From Pseudomonas fluorescens (GTDB taxonomy: Bacteria; Pseudomonadota; Gammaproteobacteria; Pseudomonadales; Pseudomonadaceae), in the NCBI RefSeq assembly GCF_900636825.1, contig NZ_LR134318.1, positions 4,832,001 to 4,896,000 of the forward strand: a stretch of 64,000 bases of DNA, read 5' to 3'. Position numbers and translations under genes: made by a program. The notes beneath the pieces were generated by a model, which was not told where the DNA came from, did not search any database, and saw only the letters and a list, made by a program, of their open reading frames with translations. Shown in pieces: positions 8,234-16,290 of the stretch (position 1 is its first letter; the number at the start of each line of letters is the position of its first letter).

Positions 8234-10102
8234 TTAAATCCACAACTTCTTGAAGTCACGTCCGCCAAAGATCAGGTTGACCATTGCGCGGGTCACCATG
8301 ATGGCCGTGAACATCGAGGTAAAGATCCCGAGGGACATGGTCACTGCGAAACCCTTCACCGGGCCGGTGCCCATGGCGAAGAGAATGCCGCCGACCAGCA
8401 AGGTGGTCAGGTTGGCATCGAGAATCGCGGTGAATGCCCGGCCGAAGCCTTCGTTGATTGCACGCTGCACGGTCATGCCTGCGGCGATCTCTTCACGAAT
8501 CCGCGAGAAGATCAGCACGTTGGCGTCGACCGCCATACCCATCGTCAAGACGATACCAGCGATACCCGGCAGGGTCAGCGTCGCCCCCAGCAGCGACATC
8601 AGCGCCAGCAGCAGCACCATGTTCACCGCCAGCGCGACGGTGGCGATGACGCCGAAGAAGCGGTAGATAGCGATGATGAACAGCGACACGAACAGCATGC
8701 CCCAGAGCGACGCATCGATACCTTTGGTGATGTTGTCAGCACCCAGGCTCGGACCGATTGTGCGCTCTTCGGCGAAGTACATCGGCGCCGCCAGACCACC
8801 GGCACGCAGCAGCAGCGCCAGTTCGGACGATTCGCCCTGACCGTTCAGGCCGGTGATACGGAACTGCGCACCCAGCGGCGACTGAATGGTCGCCAGGCTG
8901 ATGATCTTCTTCTCTTCCTTGAACGTCTGCACCGGCACGTCTTTCTCGACGCCATTGACCACTTGCTTGGTGTAAGTGGTGACCGGACGCTGCTCGATGA
9001 AAATCACCGCCATGCTGCGGCCAACGTTCGAACGGGTTGCGCGGCTCATCAGCTCGCCACCGTGGCCATCCAGACGGATGTTCACTTCAGGCGTGCCGTG
9101 TTCGCCGAAACCGGCCTTGGCGTCGGTAACCTGGTCACCGGTGATGATCAGGCCACGCTCGATCTGTGCGGCCGGACGATTGCCTTCACGGAATTCGAAT
9201 GTCTCGGAAGTGGCTTTCGAAGCGCCCGGCTCTGCAGCCAGACGGAACTCCAGGTTCGCCGTCTTGCCCAGAATACGCTTGGCTTCGGCAGTGTCCTGCA
9301 CGCCTGGCAGCTCAACCACGATGCGGTTGGCGCCCTGACGCTGAACGATCGGTTCGGCAACACCCAGTTCGTTGACGCGGTTACGTACCGTGGTCAAGTT
9401 CTGCTTGATGGAGTATTCACGGATTTCCGCCAGCTTGGCCGGGGTCATCGCCAGACGCAGCACCGGTTGACCGTTCAGGTCGGCCGGAACAATGTCGAAA
9501 TCGTTGAAGTTCTTGCGGATCAGCGCACGAGCCTGTTCGCGGGAATCTTCATCGCTGAAGCCCAGCTGAATGGCACCGCCCAGTTGCGGCAGGCTGCGAT
9601 AGCGCAGCTTCTCTTTGCGCAGCAGGCTCTTGACGTCGCCTTCGTAGACTTTCAGACGTGCATCAAGGGCTTTGTCCATGTCCACTTCGAGCAGGAAGTG
9701 CACACCACCGGACAAGTCCAGACCCAGCTTCATCGGGTGCGCGCCGAGGTTACGCAGCCATTGCGGGGTTGTCTGTGCCAGGTTCAATGCGACGACGTAG
9801 TCATCACCCAACGCCTTGCGCACAACGTCTTTGGCCGGCAGTTGATCTTCAGCCTTGGTCAGACGGATCAGGCCGCCCTTGCCGTTGGCCGCCAGCGTCG
9901 CAGCCTTGACGTTGATCCCGGATTCCTTGAGCGCCGTGCTCACACGATCCAGATCAGCCTGATTGACCTGCAGCGCAGTGCTTGCGCCGCTGACTTGAAT
10001 AGCCGGGTCATCAGGATAGAGATTGGGAGCGGAATAAATCAGACCGACCGCCAGCACCGCCAGGATCAGAATGTATTTCCACAGAGGATATTTGTTCAGC
10101 AT
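8234..10102 (-). CDS. secD: Protein translocase subunit SecD
   Basis: Inner-membrane export factor that works with SecF and YajC beside SecYEG. The product is 622 aa: TM1 (about residues 7-25), large periplasmic P1 domain with the GLDLSGGVHFLLEVDM motif, and a C-terminal six-TM bundle with conserved MAVDANVLIFSRIREE. The start is ATG 10102; a GTG immediately before it would add one residue. yajC lies 64 bp upstream. Confidence 0.97.
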   Translation of the reverse strand: MLNKYPLWKYILILAVLAVGLIYSAPNLYPDDPAIQVSGASTALQVNQADLDRVSTALKESGINVKAATLAANGKGGLIRLTKAEDQLPAKDVVRKALGDDYVVALNLAQTTPQWLRNLGAHPMKLGLDLSGGVHFLLEVDMDKALDARLKVYEGDVKSLLRKEKLRYRSLPQLGGAIQLGFSDEDSREQARALIRKNFNDFDIVPADLNGQPVLRLAMTPAKLAEIREYSIKQNLTTVRNRVNELGVAEPIVQRQGANRIVVELPGVQDTAEAKRILGKTANLEFRLAAEPGASKATSETFEFREGNRPAAQIERGLIITGDQVTDAKAGFGEHGTPEVNIRLDGHGGELMSRATRSNVGRSMAVIFIEQRPVTTYTKQVVNGVEKDVPVQTFKEEKKIISLATIQSPLGAQFRITGLNGQGESSELALLLRAGGLAAPMYFAEERTIGPSLGADNITKGIDASLWGMLFVSLFIIAIYRFFGVIATVALAVNMVLLLALMSLLGATLTLPGIAGIVLTMGMAVDANVLIFSRIREEIAAGMTVQRAINEGFGRAFTAILDANLTTLLVGGILFAMGTGPVKGFAVTMSLGIFTSMFTAIMVTRAMVNLIFGGRDFKKLWI

Positions 10103-10166
10103 CACGCCGCCCGTTATGACGCGGGGCGCCTTGCGCGCCCCGTCGATTGAGTAGAAGTTGTTGCTC

Positions 10167-10505
10167 TTAGATCGCTTTCAGCGTGCCTTTTGGCAGCGTG
10201 GCGGCGATGGCGCCTTTCTGGAACTTCATTTCGACGGTGTCGGACACTTCCAGAACCACGAAGTCATCGGCCACTTTGGTGATCTTGCCGGCGATGCCGC
10301 CAGTGGTCACAACTTCGTCGCCTTTCTGCAGGCTGCTCAGCAGGTTCTTCTGCTCTTTGGCGCGCTTGGCCTGTGGACGCCAGATCATCAGATAGAAGAT
10401 GACCAGGAAGCCGACCAGGAAAATCCACTCGAAGCCGCCGCCCATAGGGCCTGCAGCAGCCGGTGCAGCTGCGTCAGCCATGGCGTTAGAGATAAAAAAG
10501 CTCAT
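10167..10505 (-). CDS. yajC: Preprotein translocase subunit YajC
   Basis: Small single-span membrane protein of the SecDF-YajC complex. The product is 112 aa with an alanine-rich N terminus, one TM helix (about residues 24-43, WIFLVGFLVIFYLMIWRP) and a short basic cytoplasmic domain carrying the conserved GDEVVTTGGIAGKI motif. A start at the internal ATG of residue 9 is also possible. It lies between tgt and secD, the usual order. Confidence 0.95.
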   Translation of the reverse strand: MSFFISNAMADAAAPAAAGPMGGGFEWIFLVGFLVIFYLMIWRPQAKRAKEQKNLLSSLQKGDEVVTTGGIAGKITKVADDFVVLEVSDTVEMKFQKGAIAATLPKGTLKAI

Positions 10506-10548
10506 TTAGCACTCCAGTTGCAAATGTTGAATCTTGGGGTCAGAAAAC

Positions 10549-11682
10549 TCAGTCCAAAGGCGGGACGGGAAGTCCGCGTTTGGCGTAGAAGGCATCGACA
10601 AAGGCGGCCAATGTACCCTGTTGAATAGCCTCGCGCAAACCAGCCATCAGCACCTGATAATGGCGCAAGTTATGGATGGTATTGAGCATGCTGCCGAGCA
10701 TTTCGCCGCACTTGTCCAGGTGATGCAGATAAGCACGCGAGAAGTTCTGGCAGGTATAGCAATCGCAGGTCGGATCCAGCGGCGATTCATCATGGCGATG
10801 GAACGCGTTACGGATCTTCAGCACGCCTGTATCAATGAACAGATGCCCATTGCGGGCATTACGGGTTGGCATCACGCAATCGAACATGTCCACACCGCGG
10901 CGCACACCCTCAACCAGATCTTCCGGTTTGCCAACGCCCATAAGGTAACGAGGTTTGTCAGCCGGCATCATGCCCGGCAGATAATCCAGTACTTTGATCA
11001 TTTCGTGCTTCGGTTCGCCGACCGACAGACCGCCGATGGCCAGGCCATCGAAGCCGATCTTGTCGAGGCCTTCGAGCGAGCGCATGCGCAGATCCTGGTG
11101 CATGCCGCCCTGAACGATACCGAACAGTGCTGCGGTATTTTCACCGTGGGCATTTTTCGAACGCTGCGCCCAGCGCAACGACAGCTCCATGGAAATACGC
11201 GCCACGTCCTCATCGGCCGGGTACGGCGTGCATTCGTCGAAGATCATCACGATGTCGGAGCCGAGATCGCGCTGCACCTGCATCGACTCTTCCGGGCCCA
11301 TGAACACTTTGGCGCCGTCGACCGGAGAGGCGAAGGTCACGCCCTCCTCCTTGATCTTGCGCATGGCGCCAAGGCTGAACACCTGGAAGCCGCCGGAGTC
11401 GGTCAGGATCGGGCCTTTCCACTGCATGAAATCGTGCAGGTCGCCGTGTTCCTTGATCACTTGCGTGCCGGGACGCAGCCACAGGTGGAAGGTGTTGCCC
11501 AGAATGATTTCCGCGCCGGTGGCGACGATGTCGCGCGGCAGCATGCCCTTGACCGTGCCGTAAGTGCCGACCGGCATGAACGCCGGGGTCTCGACGGTGC
11601 CACGGGGAAAGGTCAGGCGACCACGGCGAGCCTTGCCATCGGTGGCCAGCAGCTCAAAGGACATTCGACATTCGCGACTCAT
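10549..11682 (-). CDS. tgt: tRNA-guanine transglycosylase Tgt
   Basis: Replaces G34 of GUN-anticodon tRNAs (Asp, Asn, His, Tyr) with preQ1, the queuosine precursor. The product is 377 aa with a TIM barrel. The nucleophile region is DSGGFQVFSLG (about residues 95-105) and the zinc site CDCYTCQ..H is at about residues 308-340. The start ATG overlaps the queA stop by 4 bp (ATGA), which supports translational coupling and this start choice. Confidence 0.97.
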   Translation of the reverse strand: MSRECRMSFELLATDGKARRGRLTFPRGTVETPAFMPVGTYGTVKGMLPRDIVATGAEIILGNTFHLWLRPGTQVIKEHGDLHDFMQWKGPILTDSGGFQVFSLGAMRKIKEEGVTFASPVDGAKVFMGPEESMQVQRDLGSDIVMIFDECTPYPADEDVARISMELSLRWAQRSKNAHGENTAALFGIVQGGMHQDLRMRSLEGLDKIGFDGLAIGGLSVGEPKHEMIKVLDYLPGMMPADKPRYLMGVGKPEDLVEGVRRGVDMFDCVMPTRNARNGHLFIDTGVLKIRNAFHRHDESPLDPTCDCYTCQNFSRAYLHHLDKCGEMLGSMLNTIHNLRHYQVLMAGLREAIQQGTLAAFVDAFYAKRGLPVPPLD

Positions 11683-12743
11683 TCTGTTTCCTCTGGGCCT
11701 GTTTGTTCAGGGGCAGTTGGAGCGGGATTGCGGGTGATAAACATCGCATCACCGTAGCTGAAAAAGCGGTAACCGTTGTCGACGGCGGCCTTGTAGGCGG
11801 CCATGGTTTCGGGATAACCGGCAAACGCGGAAACCAGCATCAACAGTGTGGATTCCGGCAAATGGAAATTGGTCACCAGCGCATCGACCACGTGAAACGG
11901 TCGGCCCGGATAGATAAAGATGTCGGTGTCGCCACTGAACGGCTTGAGCACGCCATCGCGCGCCGCGCTCTCCAGCGAACGCACGCTGGTGGTGCCGACC
12001 GCAATCACTCGCCCGCCACGCGCACGGCACGCAGCGACCGCGTCGACCACATCCTGGCCGACCTCCAGCCACTCGCTGTGCATGTGGTGATCTTCAATCT
12101 TGTCGACGCGCACCGGCTGGAACGTCCCCGCGCCCACGTGCAACGTGACAAACGCAGTCTCGACGCCCTTGGCGGCAATCGCCTGCATCAGCGGCTCATC
12201 GAAATGCAGCCCCGCCGTCGGCGCCGCCACCGCGCCCAGACGCTGGGCGTACACGGTCTGATAACGCTCGCGATCCGAGCCCTCATCCGGCCGGTCTATA
12301 TAAGGAGGCAGCGGCATGTGCCCGACGCGATCCAGCAGCGGCAACACTTCTTCAGCGAAGCCCAGCTCAAACAACGCATCGTGACGCGCGAGCATCTCGG
12401 CTTCGCCACCGCCGTCGATAAGAATCTTCGAACCCGGCTTGGGCGACTTGCTCGAACGCACATGGGCCAGTACGCGGTGCGTATCGAGCACCCGCTCGAT
12501 GAGGATTTCCAGCTTGCCGCCCGAGGCTTTCTGCCCGAACAGCCGCGCCGGAATCACCCGGGTATTGTTGAACACCATCAAATCGCCCGGACGCAAATGC
12601 TCGAGCAAATCAGTGAATTGACGGTGTGCAAGGGCGCCGCTCGGCCCATCAAGGGTCAGCAGGCGACTACCGCGACGCTCGGCCAAAGGGTGGCGAGCGA
12701 TCAGCGAATCAGGGAGCTCAAAAGTAAAGTCAGCAACGCGCAT
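11679..12743 (-). CDS. queA: S-adenosylmethionine:tRNA ribosyltransferase-isomerase QueA
   Basis: Transfers and rearranges the ribose of SAM onto preQ1 in tRNA to give epoxyqueuosine. The product is 354 aa, near the family length, with conserved segments DFTFELPDSLIARHP near the N terminus, VFNNTRVIPARL (about residues 57-68), and AAPTAGLHFDE (about 174-184). It is the first gene of the queA-tgt-yajC-secD-secF run. It diverges from the tRNA-Leu gene with about 108 bp between them. Confidence 0.97.
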   Translation of the reverse strand: MRVADFTFELPDSLIARHPLAERRGSRLLTLDGPSGALAHRQFTDLLEHLRPGDLMVFNNTRVIPARLFGQKASGGKLEILIERVLDTHRVLAHVRSSKSPKPGSKILIDGGGEAEMLARHDALFELGFAEEVLPLLDRVGHMPLPPYIDRPDEGSDRERYQTVYAQRLGAVAAPTAGLHFDEPLMQAIAAKGVETAFVTLHVGAGTFQPVRVDKIEDHHMHSEWLEVGQDVVDAVAACRARGGRVIAVGTTSVRSLESAARDGVLKPFSGDTDIFIYPGRPFHVVDALVTNFHLPESTLLMLVSAFAGYPETMAAYKAAVDNGYRFFSYGDAMFITRNPAPTAPEQTGPEETE

Positions 12744-12809
12744 GATGGGGTTCGTCTAGCAGGGCCGGAAAGTCTAGCGGAAATATCGAAAATTGACCAT
12801 GAAACGTGA

Positions 12810-12838
12810 TTGACCAACGGTAATGACCTCTCTATACT
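12810..12838 (+). promoter_or_regulatory. Strong sigma-70 promoter of tRNA-Leu
   Basis: TTGACC (12810-12815), a 17-bp spacer and TATACT (12833-12838), followed by the GC-rich discriminator TCGCCGCC expected of stringently controlled stable-RNA promoters. It ends 13 bp before the tRNA. Confidence 0.85.
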
Positions 12839-12851
12839 TCGCCGCCATTGA

Positions 12852-12936
12852 GCCCTGATGGCGGAATTGGTAGACGCGGCGGATTCAAAATCCGTTTTCG
12901 AAAGGAGTGGGAGTTCGAGTCTCCCTCGGGGCACCA
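12852..12936 (+). tRNA. tRNA-Leu (anticodon CAA)
   Basis: Eighty-five nucleotides including an encoded CCA end. The acceptor stem GCCCTGA pairs with TCGGGGC (one G-U pair). The D-arm region reads TGGCGGAATTGGTAGACGC, as in leucine tRNAs. The anticodon stem GCGGA/TCCGT encloses the loop TTCAAAA, giving anticodon CAA for UUG codons. The long variable arm and the T-loop GTTCGAGTC are present. Class II structure fits tRNA-Leu. Confidence 0.97.
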
Positions 12937-12944
12937 AAATTAAG

Positions 12945-12974
12945 AAAGGTCTTGCTTAGCAAGGCCTTTTTTTT
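12945..12974 (+). terminator. Terminator of tRNA-Leu
   Basis: The hairpin AAAGGTCTTGC-TTA-GCAAGGCCTTT followed by a T-run, starting 9 bp after the CCA end. Confidence 0.92.
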
Positions 12975-13098
12975 CGTCTGGAGGAAGGTGGTTAGTGCAA
13001 CACTGATTATTAACCCCCCGTACTAGCTGGGGAGGAGTTGATGCAGGAGTCACTGCATCGCATACACCTAGGATGCTGTTTCCCCCCACTCGCCATCC

Positions 13099-13455
13099 TC
13101 ATAGCCTAGAGGCTATTTCCTTCCACATGTAGTCATAGTTGTATTCCAACCAACGTACCAACAATCTGTCGTACAGCCTACGAAACCAATTGCGCCGTCG
13201 CGCCGCGAGCCTTTCCTCTATTTCAACCCTGAGCCAATTCGGGTCGAATCCAGTCCACACAGTGGGCAGGACTGCCGCAATGTTCGTGAAGCACACTGGC
13301 GCTACTTCTGAATAAAAAATCTCGTGGAGGACCGTGGGATCTACACCTTTGAGTTGACGAGCGACGTAGTCGTAATCAGTGGGAAAATGGTTGAAAGGCT
13401 CAGAAAGTGCGGCTCTGACGTTTGTCAGTTGTGGTTCAGTCAGAAGATGTCCCAA
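13099..13455 (-). CDS. Probable immunity protein (DUF7079-like)
   Basis: A 118-aa protein rich in Arg and aromatic residues, with the segment EIFYSEVAPVCFTNIAAVLP and then VWTGFDPNWLRVEIEERLAARRR. From memory this matches the DUF7079 family; the family call is moderate. It starts with TTG (13455), supported by GGAGGAG 8 nt upstream, and overlaps the end of the effector gene by 16 bp. Order and overlap suggest that it protects the cell from the effector upstream, in the usual effector-immunity arrangement. Function is inferred from position only. Confidence 0.7.
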   Translation of the reverse strand: MGHLLTEPQLTNVRAALSEPFNHFPTDYDYVARQLKGVDPTVLHEIFYSEVAPVCFTNIAAVLPTVWTGFDPNWLRVEIEERLAARRRNWFRRLYDRLLVRWLEYNYDYMWKEIASRL

Positions 13456-13736
13456 TGGGAAAACTCCTCCAGTTCTTCATCCAGCGAGTCCGCGACCAGT
13501 CCTCCAGCAACTCCGCCGGCAACAGATCCGACCAAGACCACCGCGATTGCGCATATAGGAGCGCCGGGCCCACACAATGCGATGACTCCTGCGCCAGCGA
13601 GGAGGCCGCCTGCGGCGCCGCCACCCACGATGATCCCTTGCCGAGCCGCCTCTTTAGGTTTGTTATCAGCTTCCAGGATTTGATACGTCGCCAAGGCGGC
13701 GGTCACGAGAACGCCAAGCTTGCCCATGATCACCAT
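13440..13736 (-). CDS. C-terminal fragment of split effector (glycine-rich membrane segments)
   Basis: If translated alone from ATG 13736 the product is 98 aa: a TM-like segment (about residues 6-20), then two glycine-zipper hydrophobic stretches (about 35-58 and 61-85) with a central CGPGAPIC, and an acidic tail. The reading frame is open well upstream of this ATG and continues the coding sense of the 13730-14221 gene, so this is most simply the C-terminal half of one broken gene. Independent expression is not excluded. Confidence 0.55.
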   Translation of the reverse strand: MVIMGKLGVLVTAALATYQILEADNKPKEAARQGIIVGGGAAGGLLAGAGVIALCGPGAPICAIAVVLVGSVAGGVAGGLVADSLDEELEEFSHWDIF

Positions 13737-14221
13737 TTTTTTGGTGTCCTTGGTGAATTTGGCATCATCCCGACCGGCAGCTTCCAGAATGGTGTAATGA
13801 ACCTTTTGCTGCTCTGCCGCTGAAAGGGTCTCGTAACTTTTTTGAAGAGATCATTTGAGTAACGATCCAGCAACCACTTCAGCGTCCTGCCATCCTGCTT
13901 CTTTCTTTGAACAACCGCCAAGCCCTGCGCAGACGTCAATTTGCGATGTTCCATTAAGATTTTGTTTCGCATCTCATGACTGAACGCCACCCCTTCTTGG
14001 GCTGTAATCCTTCCCGCCTTAACATCCTCTATCGTTTGTAGAGACATGCGTTTGATATTTCTGAGATAGCTTGCCCTGATTTTTTCATCAGAGATCGCAT
14101 CCAGTGAAAATCTCAGCGCAGTGCCCTCCATCAGCTCTAACGCCCTATCGAGTGGCGAGTCTTGCAGAGCGTGCTCGCGCTGGACAACGTAGCTGCCTGT
14201 CACAATGTACGGCTCGGTCAT
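13730..14221 (-). CDS. N-terminal fragment of split effector
   Basis: A 163-aa open frame starting MTEPYIVTGSYVV. The first approximately 125 residues are a coherent, mostly helical domain (for example RASYLRNIKRMSLQTIEDVKA and AFSHEMRNKILMEHRKLTSAQ in shorter pieces along residues 49-98). After DLFKK the sequence turns into FQRQSSKRF-type residues typical of an out-of-frame reading. It starts 10 bp after the PAAR gene, so the two are probably co-transcribed. The natural product would continue into the frame of 13440-13736. Confidence 0.6.
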   Translation of the reverse strand: MTEPYIVTGSYVVQREHALQDSPLDRALELMEGTALRFSLDAISDEKIRASYLRNIKRMSLQTIEDVKAGRITAQEGVAFSHEMRNKILMEHRKLTSAQGLAVVQRKKQDGRTLKWLLDRYSNDLFKKVTRPFQRQSSKRFITPFWKLPVGMMPNSPRTPKKW

Positions 14222-14231
14222 AGGATGGTCC

Positions 14232-14777
14232 TTATCCCAATATTTTGCTCAAAAGGCTTTCAGTGATAGACGAGCTTTCTGCGGGCTGTTCTTCCTCGAA
14301 TTTGAGCATCAAGCAGGTCTTGCCGGATGGATTTGCGAATTTAACCAAGTTGTCCTTGTTGAAGACGCCCGGTAGTGATGAACCATCATCAAAGTGGGCG
14401 ACACAAGACAGTCCCTCATAGCTTTCCTCAGCAGGAATTCTGAAGCCAATCCATCTGGCTTGTCCGATTAAAGGTTCCGGTGGAACAAAGTCGCAGGGGG
14501 TGTGCGTATCGCCAATGATGATTGTGCTCGACCCACCTATTACGATGCTGCCGTGCGTACCGCCCGTGTTGATCGTGGCAGCATTTTTGCCATTTATGAA
14601 AACTGTTGAGGAAAGCCCCGAAGAGAGCGCACTGCCGCAGGTACATGAATCACCTTGGCGAGCTGCGGGCAAACCATCGAAATACACGTCAGGTGAACCA
14701 GTCGCGATGGGGTTCGTTCCGTGCCCAGGAACAGGACAACTGGAGGGATCGCTCTTACGAGCGGCTGGGTTAGCCAT
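14232..14777 (-). CDS. PAAR-domain protein (type VI secretion spike tip)
   Basis: PAAR proteins cap the VgrG spike of the type VI secretion system and carry effectors. The product is 181 aa. Residues 1 to about 95 form the PAAR domain, with the zinc-type ligands and glycine turns in SCPVPGHG, AARQGDSCTCG and TIIIGDTHTPCDF. Residues about 100-181 are an uncharacterised extension (LIGQARWIGFRIPAEESY and a Glu/Ser-rich end) that may be an adaptor for the effector encoded 10 bp downstream. No other T6SS genes are in the window, so the secretion machinery must lie elsewhere. Confidence 0.85.
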   Translation of the reverse strand: MANPAARKSDPSSCPVPGHGTNPIATGSPDVYFDGLPAARQGDSCTCGSALSSGLSSTVFINGKNAATINTGGTHGSIVIGGSSTIIIGDTHTPCDFVPPEPLIGQARWIGFRIPAEESYEGLSCVAHFDDGSSLPGVFNKDNLVKFANPSGKTCLMLKFEEEQPAESSSITESLLSKILG

Positions 14778-14947
14778 GGATGACCCCTGTCAAAAAAATC
14801 CTTTTCGAAAGGTAAACCTATCACGAAATTCAGCCTGAACGGCCGCACCCAATCATTCAAAATAATGCTTGATCATCGAACCCGCCGATTTGATGCTCCG
14901 ATTAACGAGGTTGGTATTTCGCTGGCGTTTTGCACCTCGGCAGAAAA

Positions 14948-15217
14948 TCAGATTTCAGACTCGGATGCGTTTCCAGCCTGCCCTCTAACGCCAAACATCT
15001 GCTCAGCAATCTCCCGCCCTCGCTCCAACCCTTCCTTCGTCAGCCATATCGACTTGTTGCTGTTCACCGGATTACTGATCAAACGCTGCTCGTGCAAACG
15101 CTTCATGATTTCGAAGTCATATCCCTTCCACGCATTGCCGTCGTCGGAGCTATAGGCTGCCAGGAGAGCAAGGACCGCGTCGTCGATCACTTTCATGTCG
15201 TATTCCATGATGGTCAC
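14948..15217 (-). CDS. DUF6429-like small protein
   Basis: An 89-aa protein with the pattern KVIDDAVLALLAAYSSDDG, AWKGYDFEIMKRLHEQRLIS and IWLTKEGLERGREIAEQMFG. I recall this as the DUF6429 family, a winged-helix-like small protein of unknown role. Possible starts are ATG 15217, 15208 (MEYDMKV) and 15196. It stands alone downstream of the PAAR locus and shares its somewhat lower GC, so it may belong to the same accessory patch. Confidence 0.7.
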   Translation of the reverse strand: MTIMEYDMKVIDDAVLALLAAYSSDDGNAWKGYDFEIMKRLHEQRLISNPVNSNKSIWLTKEGLERGREIAEQMFGVRGQAGNASESEI

Positions 15218-15415
15218 TCCGCTGATGTTTAGTCTTTGTAATCAAAGCGTCGTATTAAAGTGGATGTCAATGCTGCGCGAGCTTGTGGGTTTAGATGCCC
15301 GATTGCTCGTTGCCCCGAATGCGATCCCCGCCCGTATAATCCCGCACGCACGCCGGAGCTCCACTGGCATATCGCGCATTGGTTCAAGCCCTCCACTTCA
15401 CTGACAGACATCCCC

Positions 15416-15745
15416 ATGCAAACCACACTGGAAACCATCGCCCTCTTCTCCCTGAAACTCGCCTACGAAGAAGAGGGCCTTAGCCCGATTCTGCGCGATG
15501 ACATGGTCATGGGCGATTACCAGAAAGACGTGTTCGAGCTGTTGGTGAAGCGCGGCGATGTCGAGTCCATTCAGTTCAAGATGAACGAATGCCTGAGCCT
15601 GGCGCTGGATGCGCTGGGTGGGGTCGAGAAGCCGTTGGGGCGGGAGTTGCATAATCTGTCGGCAGATTTGCGGCAGGCGCAATCGATGGAGCAACTGGGT
15701 CAGCCGCTCAGCGCGATCAAGGGTTATCTGCGCGACATTCTGTGA
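15416..15745 (+). CDS. Conserved hypothetical protein, 109 aa
   Basis: Starts at ATG 15416 (MQTTLETIALFSLKLAYEEEG). The frame is open back to 15260, but the upstream part has Cys/Pro/Arg-rich sequence without coding character. The product is predicted to be helical and soluble, with no signal peptide or recognised motif. I do not recognise the family. It converges on the PH-domain gene with 18 bp between the stops. Confidence 0.65.
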   Translation: MQTTLETIALFSLKLAYEEEGLSPILRDDMVMGDYQKDVFELLVKRGDVESIQFKMNECLSLALDALGGVEKPLGRELHNLSADLRQAQSMEQLGQPLSAIKGYLRDIL

Positions 15746-15763
15746 ATGCCGCGCGATGGTCTC

Positions 15764-16132
15764 TTACAGCAGATGTTTGGAGATGTACCTGGAAATCTCC
15801 ACCATCGACGTCTTTCCAGTGAATTCGAACTTCACTTTCCCCAAGGACGAAAAGTAAATCTCCAGCTCCGAATCGAGATCGAACGTGCCCGAGGTTTCCA
15901 CGGAATAGGCGACGATGTTTTTGTATGGCAGTGAAGTGAAGTCCTTCTTGCTGCCGGTGATGCCCTGGACGTTGACCGCGATGATGCGTTTGTTGGTGAA
16001 CACCACGCCATCGCGCATCGCTTTGTAGGAATCGATCACCTCCTCGCCTTCAAGGAGCAGCGCGGTGACACGTTCGGCGTACTCGTTGTTCTGCTTGAGT
16101 TTGAAGAAGCCTTTGTTGTTGAAGTCGATCAT
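15764..16132 (-). CDS. Bacterial PH-domain protein
   Basis: A 122-aa cytosolic protein resembling the bacterial pleckstrin-homology fold: after an N-terminal helix come strands LLLEGEEVIDSYKAMRDGVV, FTNKRIIAVNVQ, and DFTSLPYKNIVAYSVET, then a C-terminal helix. The FTNKRIIAV pattern is typical of these domains. Cellular role unknown; there is no TM segment. It stands alone, convergent with the 15416-15745 gene. Confidence 0.75.
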   Translation of the reverse strand: MIDFNNKGFFKLKQNNEYAERVTALLLEGEEVIDSYKAMRDGVVFTNKRIIAVNVQGITGSKKDFTSLPYKNIVAYSVETSGTFDLDSELEIYFSSLGKVKFEFTGKTSMVEISRYISKHLL

Positions 16133-16290
16133 CTGTCCATCCTCTGGTTGAAGAAAAATCCTGCGGGTTACTTCCGTACTTTCAGCATTGAAATGTCAAC
16201 CGGAAATCCATCCGGCCTTGTGCGCTTTTTTGCTATCTTGCCGTCCATCGTAAGCGTTGGCAGATTTTGCAGGGTTAAGGAAAGGATCGA

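Larger units (their letters stand above)
13440..14221 (-). pseudogene. PAAR-linked membrane effector gene, interrupted by a one-base frameshift
   Basis: Two open frames join into one sensible protein of about 260 aa if one A is added to the A6 run on the minus strand at 13843-13838. The junction then reads DLFKKSYETLSAAEQQKVHY, followed by TILEAAGRDDAKFTKDTKK, and runs into the glycine-rich membrane domain. Without the extra base the upstream frame ends in an unrelated Arg/Pro-rich tail (residues after DLFKK). The whole gene lies between a PAAR spike gene and a probable immunity gene, so it looks like a type VI secretion effector acting on membranes. Causes could be a true inactivating mutation, slippage at the A-run, or a sequencing error. 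Confidence 0.75.

Noticed and set aside
12937..13098. Search for a direct repeat of the tRNA-Leu 3' end (attachment site)
   Set aside because: I found the terminator and a small GATGCAG/CTGCATC palindrome, but no second copy of the tRNA end, so no attachment site is claimed.
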